64,000 bases of DNA from Lepidodermella squamata (lineage: Eukaryota; Gastrotricha), in the NCBI GenBank assembly GCA_047495785.1, contig JBLDXI010000024.1, positions 4,774,001-4,838,000 of the forward strand, read 5' to 3'. This document shows, piece after piece, positions 9,684-18,839 of this stretch. A program made the position numbers and the translations under genes. Position 1 is the stretch's first letter; each line of letters starts with the position of its first letter. The notes under the pieces are model-generated. The model saw nothing but the letters and a program-made list of their open reading frames with translations, had not been told where the DNA came from and searched no databases.

Positions 9684-9753
9684 TGCGTCAGCCGGGAGTC
9701 GAACCCGGATCGGCTGCTTGGAAGGCAACCATGCTGACTGTTACACCAGACGC
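9684..9753 (-). pseudogene. tRNA-Gly (TCC), copy B, damaged
   Basis: 70 nt. Compared with copies A and C it lacks two bases at the 5' acceptor stem and has a D-arm substitution, so the acceptor stem can no longer form seven pairs. Probably not functional. Confidence 0.75.
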
Positions 9754-10128
9754 CTGATGTATTGTCAAAATAAAATAGCAAAACTCTAGTCATTGTTTAG
9801 CAATTGATTCCTTTAAGTGCTTCGTGCTTCTAAATTGGATTCCGTATCTTTGGATTTTCATTCTTCAACACATTTTTGGAGGTGGATGCAGCTTGTGCCG
9901 GCTTGATGTGAGTATAAGCTGAATGTGAGCTGCTCTTCACGGTAATTATTCATCCCTGTGCTCCCACGCTTCGGACGGTACGGCAATGCTACAAAACAAC
10001 TAATGCTACTGTTGCTGTAGTGAGGAAACAAATACCTGCATGAAGTATGAAATACAATAGTATTAACATTAACGTATCATTACGGCGTGTTCTGTGGGAG
10101 TATCTGATTGCGGAACTATTGTTGTACA

Positions 10129-10212
10129 GTCAGGATGGCCGAGCGGTCCAAGGCGCTGCGTTCAGGTCGCAGTCAGTTTCTACTGGCGTGGGTTCGAATC
10201 CCACTTCTGACA
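10129..10212 (+). tRNA. tRNA-Leu (CAG), second copy
   Basis: 84 nt, same body as 3812-3895, followed by a T-run. Flanks differ from those of the first copy. Confidence 0.95.
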
Positions 10213-10736
10213 CAATTTTTGCATTGCATTTTTTTTTATTTTTCATTTTCTTTCGGCTAGGCTAGGCTAGGCTTATTCTAGGAAAAAGTGTCTTGTTTTG
10301 CACTGAAATGCGGTTTTTGCTACAATTATAAATTATATTGAGCCTAACATCCGGCAGCTGCTCTCATAAACAATTATCTTATCTGAAATGGGTGCATGGG
10401 ACTAAACGCAAAAAATATTAACTGCAACCAGCCTTAAATGTACGCCATACCTGAAAAAGCAAGGAAGAACTGCATATATAGGAAGAGGGCGAACATGTTG
10501 TGCGCTTGTTAAATTGAAATTCTCGCGATGAGGCTAATCTGTGGTGGCCGAGCCGTAAGCGGCTTAGCGACGCGAGGGCGCTCATCAGTGTAACGGCGAT
10601 CTAAGCCCCGGTGCAGGTAAATACGCGCACGTGCGTAGCGCATTTTGCTGTTGTATCCCCATCTAATACTGCCATCCTCATCGACACGCCTGGCCTTCTC
10701 GATCGTTCTATTTTTGTGATTGAAGGACACTTCGCA
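10213..10736. other. Intergenic; short GGCTA repeats
   Basis: Holds a small tandem run of GGCTA units near 10255-10275. Otherwise nothing recognised upstream of the second sushi-protease gene. Confidence 0.45.
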
Positions 10737-13040
10737 ATGGCAAGGAGTGGAGTGATTTACGCGTTAACAACGCTGCTTTTCTGCGCGATTGCTGCTGCCC
10801 AGGTGTGTTACTCTAATCCCATTACATTGTTCAAAAAGAAAAAAGACCCACCCAAGTGTATCTGGGATGGGAGAAGGTCTTAAGTCGTTCGCTAGGAGGC
10901 CCAAAGGTAATTCCAGCTAATTCGAAGTTCGAAGATAGAACGCCAGTTAGGAGGATCCCTGATCTACTCTTGTGCCCCGAATCATTTACTAAAGCTTAGA
11001 TGAATCTCCAAAAATTAAGGATCCCACAAAATGTGCGGAAGTGGCAAGCTTCATATGTTGCACAGCTTACCATGGTATTTAGAGGTTACGACTCAGGAAG
11101 GTCAATCTTCATCGTAAAAAGTCGCAATACTTCGGTCATAAGAAGCAAACCCTTCTCTGCAATGACACCCGCGACGATTAAACCTCCGTATATGCTTTTA
11201 CAGGAAGAACCCACACCTGATCGACGATGCGTTGTTCCACCGTTTCCAGCAAACGGAAAGCTGACTGTTCGGCTGAAAAACGGCAAAGTTGGCTCGAATA
11301 TAAAACCAAGTGATACGTTACAAATCGGACGCATTCTCTACCTGGCCTGCAACCAAGGCTACGTTCCTTTCGGCGTCAATACAACCGTTTGTCTCGTCAC
11401 AGGCCGGTGGAAAAGTGTCCTGGGGAGCTGCAGATCTGATGGCAAAGTCACCGTGCCACCACCACGTCCTCCTCCTCCCCCTCCGCCTGCCCCTGCCCCT
11501 GCCGCCAGGGATAATATCCGCCAACCAGTGCCTTTCCTCAGGAAATGCAATGAAACTGTTGCGAATCAATCGAATAATCGTTCACTGCCTATTAAAACTA
11601 TGTTCGAACGCGATTGCGACAATAATGGTTAGCAAATTTCGGAATCTTTAAAACTTTAAATGAAATCAACATTGCCGCCTATATTTTTAAAATAAAATTA
11701 AGACTGATTGCCGCTTATTCCTTGTTTTGTGTAATCATTCTAGCTCCGAAACTCACCGGGTGTGGTGTGGTTGACCCTGGCGCCATCTCTCAGCCTTGGG
11801 CCGTCACGCTGAGTGTCTTCTACAGCCGTACTGGTACTACCGACTGCACCGGGGTTCTCATCGGAGCTGAATGGGTCCTAACAACTGCAAGGTGCCTCAG
11901 AAATGTCTCAGGCATAGTTGGGTCAGTTTTAAGCTTCATTTCCATTTCAGCATTGATCAAAGATTAAATTTCGCCCAAAGCTACTACGGAAACTCCTAAA
12001 ATTGTGCCCTAATTATGGACACACTTGAACTAGCTTCGGACTTTACCAAATCTTCACTTCAGTAGCTCACCTGAGTTAGCGTATGAGTTAGCGGGTTCAG
12101 AGTGTCCTAGTTCTTCGTTCCAGTTTTGAACGCTCAATGTCCCATTTACGGACAAGTCTCCCATAATCACATTAAGATCTTAAACCATAAAAAGTCGGCC
12201 ACTCCTGGTTTCTTTATAGGGTTCCAACTTGGTAACCGGCAATCTTGGGTACCAAGGTGGAACCTTCAAATTTTATTAAAACTGTGCTAGGGTTCTTGCG
12301 AAGTTCGGCCGCGAAACCTACGATGTTGAAGCGAAACCGGGCGATGTTCAGCGCGTGGCGGAGAATTTCTACCTCCACCCGAACAGCTCATCGCAAAGTC
12401 GAAGATCTGATCTAGCTCTTATTCGACTGTTGAAGCCCGTCGACCTGGGAGGTTCGATCCAAACCATTTGTCTACCTGAATCTGCATCGGCTTGCCGCTT
12501 GTTCAGCGAAATTGGCTCGCCGCGAACCGATTGCGCAATGCCACGCCTCGTTGGCTTCGAGGTTAAACAAAAATTGAACGTCAACTTTTGCAAATTTCTC
12601 TTTGATTTCGAAGGTTCTAAAAGATGGGGCTGATGTTCTGCGAAGCAAGTCATTACCGGCTTTTGGACGACCGTGCAGCGACTATTTCGAGGATGGAAAT
12701 CGTATAGATGCTTGCTATGATGCCGATATCGATGCTACGTCGCCGGATTGTGTTGGTCAATCAGGCGGATCGTTGTTGTGCGATCGATACGGCAGGGCGA
12801 CAGCGGTTGGCGTCTATGCGTACGGCATCACGTGCGGCGAAATTGAAAATGACGCATCTGCATATACGCAGGTAATAAATCCGATCACGCAATAATAATA
12901 TTGAAAAATTCGAATTTTTTTAATTTTACGAATTTTTTAATTTGTTCACCTAGATTTGCTCATCACTCGACTGGATTCGGCAGGTTATTCAGCCAACTGG
13001 AGTTTTTGCAGCTCTGGCCCCATCGTGGATGAAATATTAA
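10737..13040 (+). CDS. Secreted sushi (CCP) plus trypsin-like protease homologue, His lost
   Basis: Exons 10737-10802, 11204-11627, 11744-11921, 12291-12561, 12614-12871 and 12954-13040; every phase matches and the protein is 427 aa. Exon 1 is a clean 22-residue signal peptide ending AAAQ. The sushi module again follows PTPDRRC, then comes a Pro-rich linker and an S1 domain. The catalytic His motif reads WVLTTARC (His to Arg). The Asp motif SDLALI is kept. The Ser motif reads GQSGGS, with Ser present but the preceding Asp changed to Gln. Loss of the general-base His argues for an inactive homologue. It is a paralogue of the gene at 434-2302, which has lost the same His, so the loss probably predates their duplication. 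Introns are 52-401 bp. The linker lacks the tyrosine clusters of its relatives. Confidence 0.88.
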
Positions 13041-13968
13041 TTTTAGTTTTCTGCAATAATTTAGCCCGCGCATTTTTCATAGTTACGATATATTCCTAAA
13101 TAAATAAATTCGATGGGTAATTGAGAGCTTATTTTTTTACCTGAATTTTTGACAAATTATTGGAGTAAGAAATGCATTTTTGTAATTTTTTAAAGGTGAC
13201 TTGAAATTTTAAATTTTTAGATTTTAGAATTTTTTTACATTACAGCCAAATTATAAATTCAGCTCCCATTGTTTTTATATTAATGAATAACAAATTTTTC
13301 AACGCCTTCTGTGTAATTTGAAAAATTGAGCGTTATTTATAAAAATTGCTACCTATAATTTATTGAAGAGTAATCAACGATTCGTAGAATATAAGTGTGG
13401 CGCCTTCAATGACGGTAATTCTAGCAAATTAACAAGACGCCTCAGGGCGGAAGATGATAATGATGATTGCGCCACTTTTTGCAAGCGAGCGCGCGCGCAT
13501 TTTATTGTCCCCAATTTTCGAGCCACCTTAATAAAATATCGTGACTCATGTCATGCGCGCACACTCGCGCGCGCTCGCGTCAACAATAACGAGCCTCTCA
13601 CGTTTCTTGTTGCGCTTATAATATTTCTCCTCGCACAGGTAAGTAGTCGACGTCGTCGTCGCCGCAGCACTTGACCATCGTCAGAGGCCGGCCGCGACTG
13701 CCGAACAAAAAGAAGCCGAAAATAATACACAACATCTTATTATTAGCGCTAAACATCGGCTTGTTTCTTCTTATACCTTGCGCAAACAACCAGCTACTAC
13801 CGTTTTTTTCAAACACCTTGTAATACCTGTTTTATCAAAGGGCCTCAGGCTGCTTATTTACTATTTGCAAAAGAGAACAAGCTTTGTTAAACACAACGTA
13901 AAGCGGAGTATTTGTTACAGTTTTCGAGACAAGGTCAGTCAACCGTGCCGATTGTCCCATTTTTAGGA
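13041..13968. other. Intergenic; GC-rich palindrome and possible alternative signal exon
   Basis: Mostly AT-rich, with alternating GCGC tracts at about 13489-13502 and 13553-13576 that are mutually inverted. A hydrophobic stretch FLVALIIFLLAQ ends at a perfect donor GTAAGT near 13639 in phase 0. It could be an alternative first exon for the next gene, but it lacks a convincing start. Confidence 0.4.
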
Positions 13969-16023
13969 ATGATTGCGATTGCGAGGCCGCGCCTTATCGG
14001 CACGGCAATCGCCCTCTTCACAGTTGCGAATGCAATATCGGTAAGTAATGACGGTAAAATTCAGAATTCACGGTTACGCTTCATTTATTTGTTCAGAAAA
14101 ATTAGCAAACTTTCAAATCTCAAATTTTCAATAAGCATTATATTGAATGATTTAATTTAAATAATTAACTGACTCATTAACGGATTCGCTCAATTTAGCT
14201 TTTTCGATTTTTGAATAAGTAGATTTGATGAGCGTTGATCGAGATACCCGAGCTTGATCTTTCTTTAGAAATGAGGAATATTAATTTCCTATTTCGTAAT
14301 TTTCACTAAATAATTCAGATATAAATTTTCTCCGCGCCTTTATTAGCAAATAATAAAAAATATTTTGAACATTTGTAAAATAATTATTTATTTCCAAATT
14401 ATTCCTCCAGCCAAGTGTTGACCGCCGTTGCACGGTTGGGCGCGTTAGCGATGCCGTAGTCACCCTGCGCGGTCGAAACGACGACACGGAACTGCCAGAG
14501 GGCGCCACGGTCCAAGCCGGGCGCTACGTATCCATCTCCTGCACATCAGCCGGGTTTCGAGTCAACGGCTTTGGGACCACTGTGTGCCTAACGAGTGGCG
14601 TGTGGCAGAACCCGATCACCGGCTGTGTCCCAGACGTGCCGGCCACTACGCCACCGCCGACAACGAAAGCTCCGCGTCTTATTGTCGTTCCGCAGACGCC
14701 GAAACGGCCGAAATACGTCTTCCCGGCCGAGCTTTACGCCTATTACTACTACAACGATGACGATTACTACGTAAGTTTGAACATCCTTAATATTTCTCGC
14801 TGTCGAAAAATGACCTCGTTTCGGACGTTCGAGTCTTTCGAATTCGATATCACTTTAATTGCCAAAAATAGACTGCGAGGTCCGATATTTGGGTCTAATT
14901 CCTGGGTCTGTCAAAAAGTCATTTTTTTCGGGTCAACGATGCGTCGTAGAGCAGAATGCCTGACGGCAAAGTGTAGGCCATGACCTGGCGGTTCTTTTGA
15001 CACCGAATTCGGGGCCACAAGGTCTGAGCAGGTCATTGAAAATGACAGTGAAATAACGTCGAAATTTTGGATTAGAGCCAAAAATCAGACCCAAGAATTG
15101 GACTTAATTATTAGACCCAGATTATGGCGCAACAATCGAAATTTCACTGTTTTTCAAGTTTGATTTCTGTGCTTTCCTTGATGTCTATGGCCCCAAATTT
15201 GGTGTCAAAAGAACCGCCAGGTCATGGCCTACACTTTGCCGTCAGGCATTTGGCCCCTCGACGCATCGTTGACCCGAATAAAATGACTTTTTGACAGACC
15301 CAGGAATTAGACCCAAATATCGGACCTCGCAGTCTATTTTTGGCAGTTAAAGTGATATAGATGCTGATTATGTAGACTAGAGGCGGTAGAGATCGAAATA
15401 CCTCATTGTCAAATTGTGTACTAGTTTCGGACATTTGAAAATTGTGAATTAAAAAATTCGTCATGATCAAAGAGTTCGCGTCCGATCAGAAAATGAACTA
15501 GTTTCGGACAAAACCTATTCATTGTTTCTGTTTATGATCGCGAATAGTAAATTGCATTTTTTGCCAATAAATTTTCTTTAAAAAAAAATTTGACTAAATT
15601 TAATTAAATTTGAAATAATTCCCAAAATCGAAAAATTCGTGAAAATTCTAAAATCGATTGTGCATTAAATTTTTAAATTGCGATAATTTTTTACAAGTAG
15701 AATTTTATTTTTGACAGGAAGATATTGGCTGTATAGTTCCAAACGAGCGGAACGGCATAATTGTCCTTTCCAAGTCTGGCAAAGGCCTCTCGACCGACGA
15801 TATGGTCGGCGTGGGCGAGCAGGTTGTAGTCAGTTGCGCGCCTGGGTTCCGCGTCTCAGGCGGCGCCACGTCTTCAACGTGCGGCGACGACGGCGCGTGG
15901 AAGGTGCGGCTCGGCTACTGCGTCGATGCCAGTCCGAGGCGCCGGCCTATGATTGACACGAAACGGCGCGTTTTGCAGGCTCGTGGCGCTAAGGACTTGC
16001 TTTATTACTATTACGACGATTGA
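13969..16023 (+). CDS. Secreted two-sushi (CCP) protein with tyrosine-acidic clusters
   Basis: Exons 13969-14040, 14411-14770 and 15718-16023, all phase 0, give 245 aa. Exon 1 is a 24-residue signal peptide. Exon 2 holds a sushi module starting SVDRRC and ending GCVPD, a Thr/Pro linker and a cluster rich in Tyr, Asn and Asp ending DDDYY. Exon 3 holds a second sushi module (GCIVP to GYCVD) and ends at the stop with YYYYDD. There is no protease domain, so this looks like a shortened relative of the two upstream sushi-protease homologues. Tyr flanked by acidic residues is the context favoured by tyrosylprotein sulfotransferases, so sulfation is plausible (inference). Intron 2 carries a foldback transposon. 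A binding or recognition role outside the cell is likely; the ligand is unknown. Confidence 0.82.
14850..15355. mobile_element. 506 bp foldback element with 168 bp inverted arms, in an intron
   Basis: Arms 14850-15017 and 15188-15355 are near-perfect inverted copies starting TCACTTTAA(C/T)TGCC, each bordered outside by TA (14848-14849, 15356-15357). The central 170 bp is unrelated and non-coding. A spurious frame is readable on both strands because the arms mirror each other. The TA target suggests a Tc1/mariner-mobilised MITE. Confidence 0.9.
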
Positions 16024-16217
16024 ACTGACAATACAGCATGCAAAAATCACTAACAAAAATTTTGCAATAAAATTATCGCTTTTTTATCCGTTGCTAATCA
16101 GGAATTTTTTCGTAAAGCTTGCTGGGGAATTTAAAATTGTGCTACGCTGCAATCTGGATTAAAGCCATCATATTGTGGAATTTCAAGTATTATTTTTTGC
16201 GTAACGTTAGCGTGTAA

Positions 16218-16289
16218 TCCTTGGTAGTATAGTGGTTAGTATCCCCGCCTGTCACGCGGGAGACCAGGGTTCGATTCCCTGCCAAGGAG
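16218..16289 (+). tRNA. tRNA-Asp (GTC), second copy
   Basis: 72 nt, same body as the minus-strand gene at 4281-4352, followed by a T-rich terminator. Confidence 0.96.
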
Positions 16290-16437
16290 CACATTTTTAT
16301 TTATTTTTATTTTTGTTTTTATTTTTATTTTCATAAATATTTCATTTTTCATCGTTGAAAATGAAAATCTTTGAATTTTAAAGACCGTTAAAAAAGGATT
16401 GTTCAAAATAATTTTTTTTATTAAATAAAAAATATTT

Positions 16438-16510
16438 CGCCCTCCGGGGGACTCGAACCCCCGACCCTGTGATTAAAAGTCACATGCTCTACCGACTGAG
16501 CTAGGAAGGC
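16438..16510 (-). tRNA. tRNA-Lys (TTT)
   Basis: 73 nt; anticodon loop CTTTTAA, stem TGTGA/TCACA, acceptor GCCTTCC paired with GGAGGGC through a T-G pair, discriminator G. Confidence 0.94.
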
Positions 16511-16623
16511 CCTTGAAATGCGTGGTAGATTGCAGGCAGATTAAATTTACGCAAGCAGTTGTCGAAATATTTGTTTAAATGGCTTCAGAAGCCTACTGAA
16601 ACTAACAAAAATACAAAAGCGGA

Positions 16624-16696
16624 CGACGCTGATGGGACTCGAACCCACAATCTTCGGATCCGAAGTCCGACGCGATAGCCATTTCGCCACAGCGCC
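16624..16696 (-). tRNA. tRNA-Arg (TCG)
   Basis: 73 nt; anticodon loop CTTCGGA, stem TCGGA/TCCGA, acceptor GGCGCTG paired with CAGCGTC through a G-T pair, discriminator G. Confidence 0.95.
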
Positions 16697-16796
16697 TGTC
16701 ACATGAAGTATAGCCTATACAAGATTTGAGGTTTATTGCATGCTCGAAGCTGAACCCGCTGGTTCATCTGAATCAAATTGAATATTCAGTCAGACG

Positions 16797-16880
16797 GTCA
16801 GGATGGCCGAGCGGTCTAAGGCGCCAGACTCAAGATCTGGTCCTCGAAAGAGGGCGTGGGTTCGAACCCCACTTCTGACA
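16797..16880 (+). tRNA. tRNA-Leu (CAA), copy C
   Basis: 84 nt, same as 2412-2495. Confidence 0.95.
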
Positions 16881-16971
16881 CTATTTTTCGCATCCTTGGA
16901 CTTATTTCCGATTCATATCATCAGTATTATGGCTATTACTTGTCGACCGTTTACGCGAAAAAAGTGCCAAC

Positions 16972-17044
16972 TGGAGGCATCGGGGATTGAACCCCGAGAC
17001 CTTCACAATGCGAATGAGACGCTCTACCACTGAGCTATGCCCCC
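16972..17044 (-). pseudogene. tRNA-Ala (CGC), copy C, one-base insertion in the T arm
   Basis: 73 nt. An additional G-C position in the T arm forces either an 8 nt T loop or a 6 bp stem with a 6 nt loop. The canonical 5+7 geometry is lost, so it may be inactive. Confidence 0.6.
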
Positions 17045-17144
17045 TAGGCTAGTGCAAGAAAAGGTTTGAATGGTAACAAATATTATGATCGAAAGTTTCC
17101 ATCAGTTGAGAGTGAGCTGAAAGATTGTTTGAAAAAACTTATCA

Positions 17145-17216
17145 AGGTCCCATCGAGAATCGAACTCGAGTCGCTGGATTCAGAGTCCAGAGTGCTAACC
17201 GCTACACCATGGGACC
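17145..17216 (-). tRNA. tRNA-Gln (CTG), copy C
   Basis: 72 nt, identical in the gene body to copy A. Confidence 0.95.
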
Positions 17217-17305
17217 TCTCGAACGCTGGTTTTGGGAAGGACAGCTTTATAATCTCGTCACTAGCAATGCGTTTGCTGCTTTCAAACGTGTGAGCTAAAA
17301 ACGTG

Positions 17306-17377
17306 TGCGTCAGCCGGGAGTCGAACCCGGATCGGCTGCTTGGAAGGAAACCATGCTGACCGTTACACCACTGACGC
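17306..17377 (-). tRNA. tRNA-Gly (TCC), copy C, one stem mismatch
   Basis: 72 nt. One substitution opposes T to C in the anticodon stem at position 30; acceptor, D and T arms are intact. Activity is uncertain. Confidence 0.75.
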
Positions 17378-17486
17378 CTGTGGCAAACGCCTGTGGCAAA
17401 CGCCAGCTAAAACCCATATAATCTCACTTCTTGTTTTAAACTCGCTGAAGCCTTGTAAAGTTTGGTTATTGGAATTACAATTGGGT

Positions 17487-18119
17487 TTAATCATTTACAG
17501 CTTCAGTCAAAATTGCAATAACTCGGTGCTTATCTTCGGCAGGTACAACTGAAAAGCAATTATTGGCTATTGACAATGCTGTTTCCCCCTTCTCATTTAC
17601 AGCAGTGACATCCACCCGAAAATCATGAATCAACAGATGAACGGTTGAATGCTGGCCGTGAAAGGCTGCCACCATCAACGGAGTCATACCATTGTTCGTC
17701 ATCGACTCAACATCAGCAGAAAAACGGCCAGCCAGAATTTGAACTACCTCCAAGTTTCCGCATTGAGCTGCATGATGCAAAGCCGTCCAACCATCGCCAT
17801 CCTTGGCATTAACATCCACGCTGTAATCACCGAGAAGCATTTCAACAATTCGAGGATAGCCCCACCAAGATGCATAGTGCAAAGGCCTGTAGCCGTATTT
17901 AGTCGCAGCTTCTACATTAGCGTGAAATCGGTCAACCAACAACCTGACAAGCTCGATGTGCCCCTTTTCGCAAGCTATTTGAAGTGCAGTTTTACTATCG
18001 GCATCCTTGCATTCAACATGGAGTTTCAGCTGTTCATCACTCAGCAGCTTTGAAACCACTTCAGCATCTCCCTTCATAACGCCATCAAACAAATTCTGCA
18101 AATGAGCAATAGGAGTCAC
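17487..18119 (-). CDS. Ankyrin-repeat protein
   Basis: 210 aa in a single exon with no signal peptide or membrane segment. From about residue 38 it has four to five consecutive ankyrin repeats with the usual pattern (DGWTALHHAAQCGNLEVVQIL, then a loop). The second repeat reads YGYRPLHYASWWGYPRIVEM, with Trp where small residues are usual. The last repeat is partial, ending near the C-terminus. Such proteins are intracellular binding scaffolds; no other domain points to a partner. It is the only gene on the minus strand in this part of the window, placed between a tRNA cassette and the EGF-mucin gene. The start is the first Met of the frame. Confidence 0.85.
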   Translation of the reverse strand: MTPIAHLQNLFDGVMKGDAEVVSKLLSDEQLKLHVECKDADSKTALQIACEKGHIELVRLLVDRFHANVEAATKYGYRPLHYASWWGYPRIVEMLLGDYSVDVNAKDGDGWTALHHAAQCGNLEVVQILAGRFSADVESMTNNGMTPLMVAAFHGQHSTVHLLIHDFRVDVTAVNEKGETALSIANNCFSVVPAEDKHRVIAILTEAVND

Positions 18120-18839
18120 TTTCCTTATCGACGATAGTTCTGTTCAGATTACCTTGAGAGAATTTTCTTTAGTTTCGGAGATGCTTCCGCCTGCAAATTG
18201 GATATTTTTCAGAGTTAGGATTTTGACATTTTCGCATACCCACTGTCTCCATTTAGTTTGGGTTGAGTTGCTCAAATTAGGTATCAAGTAGAAAATTCTC
18301 AAGAAAAGCAGTGCTGGCTGATATCGTTATCGAGTATTCTGCTTTGCATGAGCTTAACGAGTTCATAAAGATAAGAACTTGGCATTCCGGTTACTAAGGG
18401 TCTTGCATTCCTAAGATGGATCATTCCCTTGAATGATAGAAAAGTTTGATTGGCATCGCGTAAATTTTCTTGGCTTCAAAACTGTCCGGGAGCTGGGGGC
18501 AAGGTTGTCGCCTTGTTCGTGTCTTAAAGCAGATGCATCCCGATAAAAACAAGCACGAAGCTGATCGTAGTGACGCCCCGCACGTGTCATTCAGCTACCG
18601 AGCCACACACTTTATCACGTGAAGACTATAAATAAGAATTATCTCTTAGCCAGAGTGTTTGAAGGGCTATGCATCACAAAGGGGAGTGGTGTGGGGGTGG
18701 CACGCCGCCTAACATACTGAAAAATGCTAAATGAACCCAGCAGCAAGAGATAACTACACCGCGACAGACTCATTTAAAGGAAAAACGGTTAGCTGCGTAT
18801 CTAGGCCAGTTCTGATTTGACAAAAATTTTCAATTTGAA
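18120..18839. other. Intergenic; possible decayed J-domain fragment
   Basis: Around 18521-18600 on the plus strand one frame reads LKQMHPDKNKHEAD, resembling the HPD motif and helix III of a DnaJ domain, but the upstream helix is in another frame and no complete domain can be built. It may be a gene relic or chance. Nothing else recognised. Confidence 0.3.

Larger units (their letters stand above)
9280..9753. repeat. tRNA cassette copy B, 5' truncated
   Basis: Matches copy A from the spacer after Leu-CAA through Gly-TCC. The Leu-CAA gene is missing and the copy begins at the edge of the foldback element, which probably marks the breakpoint. Confidence 0.85.
16797..17377. repeat. tRNA cassette copy C
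   Basis: Full-length recurrence of copy A with the same four genes and spacers. It carries an extra base in Ala and one substitution in Gly. Spacer details, such as the CATCAGTTGAGAGTGAGCTG segment, are shared with copy B but not A, so B and C are closer to each other there. Confidence 0.9.

Noticed and set aside
13363-13674. 103 aa frame with Arg-rich end
   Set aside because: Built from GCGC-repeat DNA; only the hydrophobic piece before the donor at 13639 could matter, and it has no good start codon.
14582-14983. Plus-strand frame extending past the sushi exon, and a similar minus-strand frame at 15222-15470
   Set aside because: Both read through the inverted arms of the foldback element. 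The real exon ends at the GTAAGT donor at 14771.
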